The notes: generated from the letters alone by a model not told the origin. 64,000 nt of DNA from DASUPK01 sp963774305 (GCA_963774305.1 CAVZEM010000011.1:434001-498000), one strand, 5' to 3'; numbered from the stretch's first letter, positions 1-8,550 are shown. A program made the numbers and translations.

Positions 1-266
1 AGGTCGAACTCCTCCACCCCGTCCTCCCCGATGATCACCAGCTCGCCGTCGAGGACGTAGCGGCCCTCGGGGAATTCGACCTCAGGGAAGTAGCGCCGCA
101 GCGGCTTGCCGCCGCGGGACTGGAGGTAGACGTCATCTCCGTCAATGAATGCGAGCGCACGAAAGCCGTCGTACTTGGGCTCGTACACCCAGTCCTCGCC
201 CTCCGGCAGCACCTTGCGAGAGAGGGCGAGCTGGGGCTGGATCGGAGGCTTCAGCGGCAGGGCCAT
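1..266 (-). CDS. ATP-dependent DNA ligase, adenylation domain (partial, runs off the window)
   Basis: N-terminal 88 residues of an ATP-dependent DNA ligase of the LigD/LigC type, read leftward off the window edge. Motif I, EPKYDGFRA, lies at residues 29-37; Lys31 is the expected residue that takes AMP. A second conserved stretch, LDGELVI, follows near residue 75 and corresponds to motif III. The ATG at 264-266 directly precedes the ligase fold, so no polymerase or phosphoesterase domain is fused at the N-terminus. Such enzymes seal nicks and double-strand breaks, usually with Ku. A free-standing LigD-type phosphoesterase lies at 25.2 kb. The C-terminus cannot be seen. Confidence 0.9.
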   Translation of the reverse strand, partial: MALPLKPPIQPQLALSRKVLPEGEDWVYEPKYDGFRALAFIDGDDVYLQSRGGKPLRRYFPEVEFPEGRYVLDGELVIIGEDGVEEFD

Positions 267-302
267 GTGAGGCGATCCTATTAGCGCCATAGCATCGGCC
301 AG

Positions 303-1511
303 ATGACTGACCCACCCGCCAGGTGCGACGTCCTCGTGATCGGCGGCGGCATCCTCGGGCTCGCGGTCGCCCGCGAGCTGCTCATCCGGCATCCCAGCTC
401 CACCCTCTGCGTGCTGGAGCGCGAGGACCGGCTTGCCGCGCACCAGACCTCCCACTCGAGCGGCGTGATCCACGCGGGCATCTACTACGCGCCCGGATCG
501 CTGAAGGCGCGGCTCTGCGTCGAGGGGGCCCGGCTGCTCTATGCGTATTGCGACGAGCGCGGGATCGAGGCGCGCCGCGACGGCAAGCTGATCGTCGCCG
601 CCGACGAGAGTGAGCTGCCGCGCCTCGACGGGCTCGAGCGACGCGGCCGTGAGAACGAGGTCCCCGGGCTGCGCCGGATAGGCGGCGACGCGATCTCGGA
701 GATAGAGCCGCACGCCCGGGGCGTGGCCGCGCTGCACTCACCCGAGACCGGGGTGGTCGACTTCGCTCGGGTCGCCGCCTCTTATGCGAGCGACGTCGAG
801 CAGGCCGGCGGTACCGTCGTGACGGGCGCCGGGGTCCGAACCCTCACCCCCCAGCGCGAGAGCATCACCGTCGCGCATGAGCGCGGCCGCACCGAGGCGG
901 GGTTCGTGGTGAGCTGCGCCGGGGCGTGGTCCGACCGGCTCGCGGTCGCCGCCGGCGCTCCGGCCGAGCCGCGAATCGTCCCCTTCCGCGGCGGCTACCT
1001 CCGCCTGCGCCCGGAACGGAGGGAGCTGGTGCGCGCCAGCATCTACCCCGTCCCGGATCCCGACCTGCCGTTCCTCGGCGGCCACCTGACCAGGACGATC
1101 GACGGCGAGGTCCTGCTCGGGCCGTCCGCGCTGATGGTGGGCGCGCGGGACGCCTACCGGGTCGCGCGGCTGCGCGCCCGCGATCTCAGCTCCAACCTCA
1201 GCTGGCCCGGGACCTGGAAGCTGATGCGGCGCTTCTGGCGCACCGGGCTGACCGAGATCCGGCACGCCGCCAGCAGGCGCTCCTTCGTCTCGGACCTGCG
1301 CCGCTTCGTCCCGGAGCTCGGCGTCCGGGACGTCCTGCCCGGCCCCTCGGGGATTCGCGCCCAGGCGCTCGACCGCGACGGCAGGCTGGTCGACGACTTC
1401 GTGCTGCACCGGACCGAGCGCGCCCTGCACGTTCGCAACGCCCCCTCCCCGGCCGCGACGTCATCGCTCGCCCTGGCGAAGTTGATCGCCGACGAAACGG
1501 AGCGCCGCTAG
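303..1511 (+). CDS. lhgO: L-2-hydroxyglutarate oxidase (FAD-dependent)
   Basis: FAD-dependent DAO-family oxidoreductase of 402 residues, the usual length for LhgO, which oxidises L-2-hydroxyglutarate to 2-oxoglutarate and removes a toxic side product of malate dehydrogenase. The Rossmann FAD-binding motif VIGGGILGLAVARE is at residues 12-25. A family signature around HSSGVIHAGIYY (about residues 51-62) contains the conserved His of the flavin pocket. A conserved GPSALM-type segment and a C-terminal NAPSPAATSSLALA stretch fit the family. The gene is divergent from the ligase and overlaps the next gene tail to tail by four bases, the two stop codons sharing a CTAG. Other DAO-fold dehydrogenases are possible but the signature makes LhgO likely. 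Confidence 0.88.
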   Translation: MTDPPARCDVLVIGGGILGLAVARELLIRHPSSTLCVLEREDRLAAHQTSHSSGVIHAGIYYAPGSLKARLCVEGARLLYAYCDERGIEARRDGKLIVAADESELPRLDGLERRGRENEVPGLRRIGGDAISEIEPHARGVAALHSPETGVVDFARVAASYASDVEQAGGTVVTGAGVRTLTPQRESITVAHERGRTEAGFVVSCAGAWSDRLAVAAGAPAEPRIVPFRGGYLRLRPERRELVRASIYPVPDPDLPFLGGHLTRTIDGEVLLGPSALMVGARDAYRVARLRARDLSSNLSWPGTWKLMRRFWRTGLTEIRHAASRRSFVSDLRRFVPELGVRDVLPGPSGIRAQALDRDGRLVDDFVLHRTERALHVRNAPSPAATSSLALAKLIADETERR

Positions 1512-1756
1512 CAGCCGCCGACCAGCAGGAAGATCAGCACGATCACGGCGATCACGGCGGCGCCCGCAATCAGCCTGCGTCGCATGTAGACGTCGGGACC
1601 GCCGTAGTGATGACTCATCGGGCCGTCCGCGCCGCGTGGCCCGCTGCCTCCGAGCAGCTCCTCGTCGCCCGTGGCGGGCGGCTCATCCGAGCGTGCGCGT
1701 GCGCGCGCCTCGGCGGCGGCCTTCCTCTCCTCTGGGCTTCTCCCACTCGACTCCAT
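1508..1756 (-). CDS. Small tail-anchored membrane protein, function unknown
   Basis: An 82-residue protein that I cannot assign to a named family. The first two thirds are charged and rich in Glu, Arg and Ala (ERKAAAEARARARSDE). After a short HHYGGPDVYMRRR segment there is a single hydrophobic helix at about residues 61-81 ending in GGC at the C-terminus. This predicts a tail-anchored protein with a cytoplasmic head. It is the downstream neighbour of the lipoprotein at 1761-2585 on the same strand, four bases away, so the two are probably cotranscribed. Its last four bases overlap lhgO on the opposite strand. Confidence 0.6.
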   Translation of the reverse strand: MESSGRSPEERKAAAEARARARSDEPPATGDEELLGGSGPRGADGPMSHHYGGPDVYMRRRLIAGAAVIAVIVLIFLLVGGC

Positions 1757-1760
1757 GCGC

Positions 1761-2585
1761 TCAGCCTAAGGGGATTGATACCCCAAGATCGTTCAATGTC
1801 AGAGCCAAATCCCGGATTGGGCGAAAACCTCCACCGGCCGGAATCGTGATCCTCTGCGGCTCCCCTACGTCGCTGATCACCACGTCCAGATCGAGCGCGA
1901 TGGAGGTCGCTCCTCCAAACCCCGAGCTCCCCGGCGGGACGCCCAATACGGCGCCTACCTCGAGCTCGTGCAGGACGCGGTCGTCGTAGCCGACACAGGC
2001 ACTCGCCGTTCCCGATACCGATGGAGTCGCGGAGAGCCCGAGGCCGCTCGTCAGGGGAGCGATGTCCCGAGCCACCGCGCCGCCGCGCAGAGGAGCGGAG
2101 ATCCGCTCGCAGTCCGCGCCTCCCTCGTGTCCGTCGCCAGCGACCCGGGCGGGGCCGAACCAGGAACGGGGGTGGAAGGCGGCGGCCTGCGCGATCCGCT
2201 CGTTGGCGGCAGCCACCGCGTCCGTGCCGACCTCGTAGTTGTCGCCGTAGATGCTCAGGTACGCGTTCGTCCCGGTCGAGACGGCGCTGCCGCCCACAGG
2301 GAAGCCGAGTGCGCTTGCGCTCAGTCTCCAGTCGAACTTCGGGATCCGACGGCCCCCGCCGCTCACGTACGGCCCCGAAAGGCGCAGCCGCAACGGCCCC
2401 GAGAGCTGGGTGGCTCCCCGCACCTGCAGGCGGAGGTCGATGTCGGTCTGGGCGCTCGTGATCGGATGAGCCGCCGCCGCGTCGAGCATCGCTTCGGGAT
2501 TCACCGTCTTGTGGCTGGAGCCGCCGCAACCCACCGCGTTGACAACGGCTACGAGCAGACTTGCCAGGATCATCCGGCTGCGCAT
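1761..2585 (-). CDS. Lipoprotein, possibly of the LppX/LprG-like fold
   Basis: A secreted lipoprotein of about 274 residues. The signal peptide starts MRSRMILASLLVAVV and ends in a lipobox NAVGC, predicting diacylglycerol attachment at the Cys. The mature part has alternating polar and hydrophobic beta-strand-like stretches (LRLQVRGATQLSGPLRLRLSG, broken here by position) and resembles mycobacterial LppX/LprG lipid-binding lipoproteins in layout; this is a guess from pattern only. I chose the ATG at 2583-2585 because an earlier in-frame ATG would place 14 charged residues ahead of the signal peptide. It starts divergently from the acyl-CoA dehydrogenase, with repeat copy R2 between them. Confidence 0.65.
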   Translation of the reverse strand: MRSRMILASLLVAVVNAVGCGGSSHKTVNPEAMLDAAAAHPITSAQTDIDLRLQVRGATQLSGPLRLRLSGPYVSGGGRRIPKFDWRLSASALGFPVGGSAVSTGTNAYLSIYGDNYEVGTDAVAAANERIAQAAAFHPRSWFGPARVAGDGHEGGADCERISAPLRGGAVARDIAPLTSGLGLSATPSVSGTASACVGYDDRVLHELEVGAVLGVPPGSSGFGGATSIALDLDVVISDVGEPQRITIPAGGGFRPIRDLALTLNDLGVSIPLG

Positions 2586-2635
2586 GCGGGCGCAGCGTAG
2601 TAGCGGCGGCGAATCCCCATGAGCCACCCGAACGC

Positions 2636-2702
2636 AAGGGCAAGCCCGAGGACGCAGAGATGCGAAGCGCCAGGTGCGTCATCCGGGTGTGCGGGGATTT
2701 GG
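2636..2702 (+). repeat. Dispersed repeat R2, copy A (67 bp)
   Basis: A 67-base segment that recurs at 38478-38544 with only three differences by eye (T/C at one site and two adjacent bases). Both copies begin AAGGGCAAGCCCGAGGACG and end in GATTTGG. Each contains two short hairpins, GGGC-aa-GCCC and CGCA-gaga-TGCG. Copy A sits between the lipoprotein and the acyl-CoA dehydrogenase, 27 bases before the latter's start codon. Confidence 0.85.
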
Positions 2703-2729
2703 GGTCGACCGTCCAGGTAGTCTCAGGCG

Positions 2730-4490
2730 ATGGCGGTCCGCGAGGCGATTCCGCGTCAGGATGAGGCGCAGGAGGGCGTTTCATCGTTCGCGAAGTCGCT
2801 CTTCCTCGGCGAGATCCACGAGGAGCTCGTCTTCCCCTGGCCCGCCACCGACGCCGACGAGCAGGACCGGATCCGGGACCTCAACGCGCGGATCCGCGAC
2901 TACTGCGCCGAGCACTACGACGCGAGGAAGGCCGAGGAGGAGCGCTGGATCCCGGACGGGGTGCTCCGCGACCTCGGCGAGATCGGCGCACTCGGCCTGT
3001 ACGTCGACGAGAAATATGGCGGACAGGGCCTCTCGCAGACCGGGTACGCGCGGGTTTTCGAGACCGTCGGCCAGATCGACGCAACCCTGGCGATCGTCCT
3101 CGGCGTCCACCAGTCGATCGGCTTCAAGGGCATCTCCCTGTTCGGCACGGATGAGCAGAAGGAGCGCTGGCTCCCGGATCTCGCCACCGGCAGGAAGCTC
3201 GCGGCCTTCGCGCTCACCGAGCCCGAGGCCGGCTCGGACGCGTACCACGTGCAGTCGCGCGCGGTCCAGCAGCCCGACGGCGCCTGGGTGCTGAACGGGG
3301 AGAAGCGCTACATCGGCAACGGCTCGCGGGCCGACGTGATCACCACGTTCGCCCGGGCCGAGATCGATGGCGAGGACCGCCACATCGCCCTCATCCTGGA
3401 GAAGGGCATGAAGGGCCTGGAGATCGGCGAGCGCTTCGACACGATGGGTCTGCAGGCAAACGACCTGCGCCGGCTCTACTTCAAGGACGTCCGGGTCCCG
3501 CCCGAGAACGTTCTCGGCGACCCCGGCCAGGGCTTCCGGGTCGCCATGCAGATCCTCAACAACGGGCGGATCGGCCTCGGCACCGGCTCGGTGGGCGGCG
3601 CCAAGAAGCTGCTCGACCTCGCAATCGACCATGTCAAGGAGCGGCGCCAGTTCGGCCGCCCGCTCGCCGACTTCGAGCTGGTCCAGGACAAGATCGGCTG
3701 GATGGTCACCCACCTCTTCGGACTCGAGTCCATGTGCTACCTGACCTGCGGCCTCGTGGATGCCGGGGTCCCCGACTACTCCCTGGAGTCGGCCGTCTGC
3801 AAGGTCTCAGGGACCGAGTTCCTCTGGTACGCGGCCAACCGCGCCCTGCAGCTCGCCGGCGGCGAGGGCTACATGCGCGACCGCCCCTACGAGAAGATCC
3901 TTCGGGACACGCGCATCTATCCGATCTTCGAGGGCGCCAACGACGTCATGCGCGCCTTCATCGCCCTCGGGGGCTTCAAGCCGGTCGGCGAGAAGCTGGA
4001 GGGCCTCTCGGAGATCGAGCTGAGCGACCCGATCCGCTCGATCGGCGTGCTGGTCGAATACGCGAGCGACCGGATCCAACGCGAGGTGCGGCCGGACAGG
4101 ATCACCATGGCCCACGAGGACCTCTCGAATCACGCCGACGCGGTCTCCGACCAGGTGAAGCGCCTCGCCGGCGTCACCGAGAAGCTCCTGCGTGACAACA
4201 GGAAGGACATCATCGAGCGCCAGTTCCAGCAGAAGCGCCTGGCCGACAACATCGCCGACATCTACGCGCAGGTCGCGGTGCTCTCCCGCGTCAGCCACAT
4301 CTTCGAGGACCAGGGCGTCGAGCCCTCGGGGCAGGAGCGGTTCATCGCCGACACCTTCTGCTCCCGCGCCGCGGAGCGGGTCGGTACCCGCTTCGACCAG
4401 ATCGAGTCGAACGACGACGACCGCATGACGGCGATCGCGAAGCTCGCCTACAAGCGCGGCTCGTACGGCTACGCGCTGTTCGAGGACTGA
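2730..4490 (+). CDS. Acyl-CoA dehydrogenase family protein (long form)
   Basis: FAD-dependent acyl-CoA dehydrogenase of 586 residues, introducing the trans-2,3 double bond in the first step of beta-oxidation. The order of domains is normal: N-terminal helices with YVDEKYGGQGLS (about 92-103), the FAD-binding beta domain with FALTEPEAGSDA (about 161-172), and the C-terminal helices with ERRQFGRPLADF. Glu401 in IYPIFEGANDVMRAF is the expected catalytic base. About 190 further residues after it make the protein longer than classical enzymes and similar to the VLCAD/ACAD9 group, which suggests long-chain substrates. Repeat R2 lies just upstream. Possible electron acceptor genes are not in view. 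Confidence 0.9.
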   Translation: MAVREAIPRQDEAQEGVSSFAKSLFLGEIHEELVFPWPATDADEQDRIRDLNARIRDYCAEHYDARKAEEERWIPDGVLRDLGEIGALGLYVDEKYGGQGLSQTGYARVFETVGQIDATLAIVLGVHQSIGFKGISLFGTDEQKERWLPDLATGRKLAAFALTEPEAGSDAYHVQSRAVQQPDGAWVLNGEKRYIGNGSRADVITTFARAEIDGEDRHIALILEKGMKGLEIGERFDTMGLQANDLRRLYFKDVRVPPENVLGDPGQGFRVAMQILNNGRIGLGTGSVGGAKKLLDLAIDHVKERRQFGRPLADFELVQDKIGWMVTHLFGLESMCYLTCGLVDAGVPDYSLESAVCKVSGTEFLWYAANRALQLAGGEGYMRDRPYEKILRDTRIYPIFEGANDVMRAFIALGGFKPVGEKLEGLSEIELSDPIRSIGVLVEYASDRIQREVRPDRITMAHEDLSNHADAVSDQVKRLAGVTEKLLRDNRKDIIERQFQQKRLADNIADIYAQVAVLSRVSHIFEDQGVEPSGQERFIADTFCSRAAERVGTRFDQIESNDDDRMTAIAKLAYKRGSYGYALFED

Positions 4491-4493
4491 GCT

Positions 4494-5915
4494 CTACTTC
4501 TTGCGCCGCTTGGCCTCGCCGAACACCTTCCGGTCGAGGAAGGGAACGATCGTCTTCAGGAACGCGTTGGCCTTGGGCGCCGCGGTCAGCGGGTCCAGAT
4601 GGCTGAACAGCGGGTTGCGGTTGACCAGCATCGATTCGCGGCGGGTGATCCTCGAGCGCCTGATCAGGTTGCGGGCACCGTCCAGGACGTGGGCGCCGGC
4701 CAGGTCCGTCGCGATCGCGTAGAGGGGCAGGTTCACCTTGTGCGTGTGCGTGAGGCGCAGGCCGAGGAAGTTGGCGACGTCGTTCTGGGTCATCTGGTCG
4801 GCCCCGTTCGTGTCGATCGTGAGGCGCTTCGGGAAGTACCACTCGACCGCGTTGGTGGGCTCCTGGCCGAAGGTCGCCGCCAGCCGGCTCACCGGCGTCA
4901 CCCCTCCGTCGATCCAGTCCCGTGGATCGCCGGAGGGCGCCAGCGCCCCGCCGTTGATGTGAAGCAGGCTGAAGTCGGGCGGCGAGCTGTCTCGGTCGAA
5001 CGCGTATCCGAGCAGCGCACGATTCGTCACCGGGAAGGGCGGATTGAACGCCGGCGGCAAGAGTGGGAACGACTGGAGGGCCGCCGCGGATGCCGTTGGT
5101 GCTTCCTCGGCGAAGACCCCGCCGATCTCCGCAAAGATCCCCGCGACCTCCGGGAAGCCGGCGCCGAGCAGGTCGAGGAAGGGATCGCTGCTCTGCAGGT
5201 CCGCCACTGCCTGCTGGGCTTGCTGGAGGTCGTACGCGTCGAAGCTGCCGAGCAGTCCGCCGTCGATGAGGACAAGTCCCTCGAGGTCCTTGTATCCGGG
5301 GCGCCCGTTGAAGTCCCAGGCCGCATATGCGGCGGTGAGTGACGCCCCCAGGGAGTGCCCTCCGAGGACGACCTGTCGCCGGCCGTGGTTCCGGGCGAGC
5401 TGGACCACGGCGTGCGCGTCGTTCAGCGCGACAGCCATACCCCACTCCCGAGCGTACGGATCGGCGTTGTTGAGGCGGAACTGGAAATGGTTGGAGGGCG
5501 TGCCGCCGTTGGTGATCCAGCCGAGGTAGTAGTCGAACGCCTGCTGGAGCGGGATCTGACCGCTCTCGGCGGCCGCGAACGTCGCGGTGTCCTCGAGGGC
5601 CTGCGTGCGGCGGTCGATCGCCCAGACCTGGAGCCCGGGAACGCGCTTGACCAGGTAGCGGGCGTCGAGCGTGAAGTCGCCGGCCCCTCCCTGCGTGCCC
5701 GGCATCAGCACCAGGACGCGCTTGCCCGACGCCGGCCCGAACTGGTGGACGGTCACCTGGTTGAACTGAGCCGGGCCGGGCGCCGCCGGCGTCGGCACAG
5801 TGATCACGCTCTCCCTGGCCACCGCCGGGGCGGCGGCGAGCGCGAGCACGGCGGCCGTCCCGGCCAGCACGAGACCCGCGCGAATGCGAACCCTCGTCAA
5901 AGTCCTCTCCTCCAT
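4494..5915 (-). CDS. Secreted alpha/beta hydrolase
   Basis: A 473-residue alpha/beta hydrolase with an N-terminal signal peptide (hydrophobic GLVLAGTAAVLALAAAPAVA, cleavage after AVA-R). The nucleophile elbow GGHSLGASL carries the catalytic Ser; a conserved LVLMPGTQGGAGDF stretch supplies the oxyanion-hole region. The C-terminus has LTHTHKVNLPLYAI and ends in a basic KRRKK tail. The substrate cannot be told; esterase or lipase activity is likely. It ends three bases from the acyl-CoA dehydrogenase stop (convergent) and starts divergently from a TetR gene whose operator-like palindrome lies between the two starts, so the TetR may control it. Confidence 0.75.
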   Translation of the reverse strand: MEERTLTRVRIRAGLVLAGTAAVLALAAAPAVARESVITVPTPAAPGPAQFNQVTVHQFGPASGKRVLVLMPGTQGGAGDFTLDARYLVKRVPGLQVWAIDRRTQALEDTATFAAAESGQIPLQQAFDYYLGWITNGGTPSNHFQFRLNNADPYAREWGMAVALNDAHAVVQLARNHGRRQVVLGGHSLGASLTAAYAAWDFNGRPGYKDLEGLVLIDGGLLGSFDAYDLQQAQQAVADLQSSDPFLDLLGAGFPEVAGIFAEIGGVFAEEAPTASAAALQSFPLLPPAFNPPFPVTNRALLGYAFDRDSSPPDFSLLHINGGALAPSGDPRDWIDGGVTPVSRLAATFGQEPTNAVEWYFPKRLTIDTNGADQMTQNDVANFLGLRLTHTHKVNLPLYAIATDLAGAHVLDGARNLIRRSRITRRESMLVNRNPLFSHLDPLTAAPKANAFLKTIVPFLDRKVFGEAKRRKK

Positions 5916-5941
5916 CCCTGGAGGAGCCAGCCTATTGCGTC

Positions 5942-5966
5942 GTTAACCTACAGCCTGTATGTCAAC
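5942..5966 (+). promoter_or_regulatory. Candidate TetR operator overlapping the TetR start codon
   Basis: Imperfect 25-base palindrome: GTTAACCTACAG, a central C, then CTGTATGTCAAC. Ten of twelve arm positions match and the inner core TACAG-C-CTGTA is perfect. The ATG of the TetR gene (5959-5961) lies inside the right arm. The position between divergent genes suggests autorepression and control of the hydrolase; binding is inferred, not shown. Confidence 0.6.
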
Positions 5967-6570
5967 CGCTCCCCAGACCGAAGCGCCTGGGCGCCGCGAG
6001 GCGGAGGCCCGCGCCACGCGCGAGGCCCTGATCCAGGCCGCGCTCGAGCTCTTCACCGAGCGCGGCTACGGAGGGGTGGGTACGGAGGAGATCGTCGCCC
6101 GCGCGAAGGTCACGCGCGGGGCCCTCTACCACCACTTCGAGGACAAGCGCGACCTCTTCAGGGCCGTCTTCGAGCGCGTCGAGGCGGACCTGATGGAGCG
6201 GATCGGCGCGACCATGGGCGGCGCCAGCGATCCCTGGGAGCTGATCGTGATGGGGATGCGGTCTTTCCTCGATGCCTGTGAGGAGCCCGCGGTAGAGCAG
6301 ATCTCGCTCACCGACGCCCCCGCTGTCCTCGGCTGGAAGGAGTGGCGCGAGATCGACAACCGCCACGGGCTCGGCCTGACGCGCGCGGCCCTCGAGGGCG
6401 GCGTGGCCGCCGGAGTCCTCCGCCCCATCGCCGTCGAGCCGATGGCCCACCTCTTCGTCGCTGCGCTCTCCGAGGCGGCCTTCGTGATCGCCCACGCCGA
6501 GCGCCCGCGCAAGGCCCGGGCGGAGGTGGAAGAGGCGCTGCTTCAGCTGATTGAGGGCCTGCGCGTCTAG
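5959..6570 (+). CDS. TetR/AcrR family transcriptional regulator
   Basis: A 203-residue TetR regulator. The N-terminal helix-turn-helix spans about residues 20-65 (ALIQAALELFTERGYGGV, then VTRGALYHHFEDKRDLFRAVF, the strongly conserved recognition region). The C-terminal two thirds form the ligand-binding and dimer domain; LIVMGMRSFLDACEEPA and ISLTDAPAVLGWKEWRE are typical of a large actinobacterial subgroup. The ligand is unknown. The palindrome over its own start codon implies autoregulation, and the start codon being inside the operator suggests a very short or absent leader. Its divergent neighbour, the secreted hydrolase, is the most likely other target. It ends tail to tail with the DUF4126 gene, overlapping by four bases. 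Confidence 0.92.
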   Translation: MSTAPQTEAPGRREAEARATREALIQAALELFTERGYGGVGTEEIVARAKVTRGALYHHFEDKRDLFRAVFERVEADLMERIGATMGGASDPWELIVMGMRSFLDACEEPAVEQISLTDAPAVLGWKEWREIDNRHGLGLTRAALEGGVAAGVLRPIAVEPMAHLFVAALSEAAFVIAHAERPRKARAEVEEALLQLIEGLRV

Positions 6571-7175
6571 GGGTCTTCGAACGCCGGCGGCTCACGCCCC
6601 GCGCGGCGCTCCCGGCGACGCTCGAGCGCCCGCTTGATTCGCTTGCGCATGAAGAGGACGAGGCTGATCCCGATCGCCAGCAGGACGACGACGACGGCCA
6701 GCGCAACGAAGGGCTCCTTCAGCGCCAGGGCCACCACAAGTGCCATCAGCCCGTCCTCGGTGAGGCTGGCGATGATGTTCGAGACCGGCTCGGGCGACGT
6801 GTTGATCCCCAGCCGGATCCCGGCCTTGAGCCCATGGGCGACCAGAGCGGTTGCCCCGCTCGCCCCTCCGACCGCCACCGTCTCGGGCCCGGTGACCTTG
6901 TCCAGGTCGGCGAAGGAGATCCCCAGCAGACTGCCGATCGCCGGGCGAATCGCCGTGTGCAGCACGTCCCAGGTGCTGTCGAGCAGCGGCACCTTGTCGG
7001 TGATGAACTCGATCGCGAACATCACCCCCGCGGCGATCAGGATCGGGCCGGTCGTCAGCTCATGGGGCACCTGACCGAACCCGGCCCGGCCGAGCAGGCC
7101 GAGCATGAAGACGGTCCCGTACGCGTTCAGCCCGGCGGCATAGCCGACGCTGATCGTGGTGGGCACGAGGTCCAT
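6567..7175 (-). CDS. DUF4126 family membrane protein
   Basis: A 202-residue integral membrane protein matching DUF4126: an N-terminal glycine-rich membrane segment (SVGYAAGLNAYGTVFMLGLLG), the family signature FITDKVPLLDSTWDVLHT at about residues 57-74 followed by IRPAIGS, and further helices. Near the C-terminus is another helix (LAVVVVLLAIGISLVLF) and a strongly basic cytoplasmic tail (KRIKRALERRRERR). The function of the family is not known to me. It overlaps the TetR gene tail to tail and lies upstream of repeat R1, which separates its start from the thiolase stop... the thiolase reads in the same direction from further right. Codon use is like its neighbours. Confidence 0.8.
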   Translation of the reverse strand: MDLVPTTISVGYAAGLNAYGTVFMLGLLGRAGFGQVPHELTTGPILIAAGVMFAIEFITDKVPLLDSTWDVLHTAIRPAIGSLLGISFADLDKVTGPETVAVGGASGATALVAHGLKAGIRLGINTSPEPVSNIIASLTEDGLMALVVALALKEPFVALAVVVVLLAIGISLVLFMRKRIKRALERRRERRAGREPPAFEDP

Positions 7176-7218
7176 GCGGAGAACCTATTTCGGCTTCGCC
7201 ATCAGGCGGGAGCGCTAC

Positions 7219-7273
7219 GGCCGCACCGACGCAAGTCGCTCGGGCTTCGCCCTCGCTCCAAAGGCGCGCGGCC
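7219..7273 (-). repeat. Dispersed palindromic repeat R1, reverse-oriented copy
   Basis: On the minus strand this reads GGCCGC, then CTTTGGAGCGAGGGCGAAGC, then CCGAGCGACTT, ending in GCGGCC; it matches the core of R1 at 10616-10673 and 35760-35817 with small changes. The outer GGCCGC/GCGGCC arms and the inner GGGC-gaa-GCCC can fold into one hairpin. It sits between the thiolase stop and the DUF4126 start, where it could also end transcription. Confidence 0.75.
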
Positions 7274-7282
7274 TTGCGCTCC

Positions 7283-8446
7283 CTAGTTCAGGCGCTCGAC
7301 CAACTGCGCCTCGCCCTGACCTCCGGCGACGCACATGGTCTCCAGACCGACGGCGTGGTCGTCGGTCTCCATCACGTTGAGCAGGGTGCCCATGATTCGG
7401 GCGCCGGTCATGCCGAACGGGTGGCCCAGCGCGATCGCCCCGCCGTGCGTGTTCATCTTCTCCAGCGGGATGTCGCACTCGGCCATGATCGGGATCACCT
7501 GAGCGGCGAACGCTTCGTTGAGCTCGACCACGTCGACGTCGTCGATCTTCATCCCCTGGCGATCGAGGACCTGCTTGATCGCGCCGATCGGAGCGACGCC
7601 CATGTACTCGGGCTCGTTCCCGTGAGTGGCGGCGGTGAGCAGCTTGGCTCGCGGCTTCAGGCCGAGCTCCCTGGCGCGGTCCTCGGACATCACCAGCACG
7701 GCCGCGGCGCCGTCGTTGAGCGGGCAGGAGTTGCCGGCGGTGACGCCTCCGCCGCCCTCGAACGCCTCGGGCAGCTCGGAGAGCTTCTCGAGCGTCGAGC
7801 TGGCGCGGGGGCCATCGTCCTTGGCGACCTCGTTGCCGTCGGGAAGCTTGACGGGCACGATCTCGCGATCGAAGAAGCCATCCTCCTGCGACTTGACGGC
7901 CAACTCCTGCGAGCGCTGGGCGTACTTGTCCATGTCGGCGCGGCTCACCTCGTACTTCTTCGCAACGTTCACGGCCGTGACGCCCATCTCGATATAGGCG
8001 TTGGGCGTCCCGTCCTTGCCCTGGAGCTTCTCGTTCTGGTCGGCGACCCCGGCCGGCTCGGTGCGCTCGTTGTAGCGGCTCACCCACTCGACGCCCGCGG
8101 CGATGTAGGTGTCGCCCTGGCCGGCGCGCACGGCATTGGCCGCGTGCCGGATCGAGTCGAGGCTGGAGGCGCAGTAGCGCGACATCGTCACGCCGTTGAC
8201 CGTCTCCGGAAGCTTCTCGGAGAGCAGCACCATGATCCGCCCGATGTTGAAGGCCTGCAGCCCTTGCGGCATGCCGCAGCCGCAGAAGACGTCCTCGACC
8301 GAGGCGGGATCCACGTCGGGGTTCCGCTCGAGCAGCTGGTCGATCACGTAGGCGCCCATCTCGTCGGGGCGGAGCTGGGCGAGCGATCCCTTGAAGGCCC
8401 TGCCGATGGGCGTGCGGATGGTGTCGACGATCACTGCTTCGGGCAT
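7283..8446 (-). CDS. Acetyl-CoA C-acyltransferase (thiolase)
   Basis: A 387-residue thiolase, the usual family length, which cleaves 3-ketoacyl-CoA in beta-oxidation or condenses acetyl-CoA units. All catalytic positions are visible: Cys92 in SRYCASSLDS takes the acyl group, His342 in GHPFGMTG and Cys372 in CVAGGQGE activate the second substrate. The QNEKLQGKDG loop and the family segment NSCPLNDGAAAVLVMSED are also present. A degradative FadA-type enzyme fits best with two acyl-CoA dehydrogenases in the window, though a FadB-type partner is not in view. A palindrome 44 bases before the start (8490-8507) could be an operator, and the R1 repeat lies just after the stop. Confidence 0.93.
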   Translation of the reverse strand: MPEAVIVDTIRTPIGRAFKGSLAQLRPDEMGAYVIDQLLERNPDVDPASVEDVFCGCGMPQGLQAFNIGRIMVLLSEKLPETVNGVTMSRYCASSLDSIRHAANAVRAGQGDTYIAAGVEWVSRYNERTEPAGVADQNEKLQGKDGTPNAYIEMGVTAVNVAKKYEVSRADMDKYAQRSQELAVKSQEDGFFDREIVPVKLPDGNEVAKDDGPRASSTLEKLSELPEAFEGGGGVTAGNSCPLNDGAAAVLVMSEDRARELGLKPRAKLLTAATHGNEPEYMGVAPIGAIKQVLDRQGMKIDDVDVVELNEAFAAQVIPIMAECDIPLEKMNTHGGAIALGHPFGMTGARIMGTLLNVMETDDHAVGLETMCVAGGQGEAQLVERLN

Positions 8447-8489
8447 CTGGGGGTCTCCTTAAGTGAATTCCAGCGATGGACGGGACGCG

Positions 8490-8507
8490 GAATGGTACGG
8501 ACCGTTC
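8490..8507 (+). promoter_or_regulatory. Candidate operator between thiolase and a divergent membrane protein gene
   Basis: GAATGGT, spacer ACGG, ACCGTTC: seven-base inverted arms with one mismatch. It lies in the 104-base divergent region between the thiolase and the gene at 8551. Size and symmetry fit a TetR-type dimer; the regulator is not known. Confidence 0.4.
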
Positions 8508-8550
8508 ATAACCGGCGTAGCGCTCAGGGCTGGCCTCTAGGATGCTCCCG

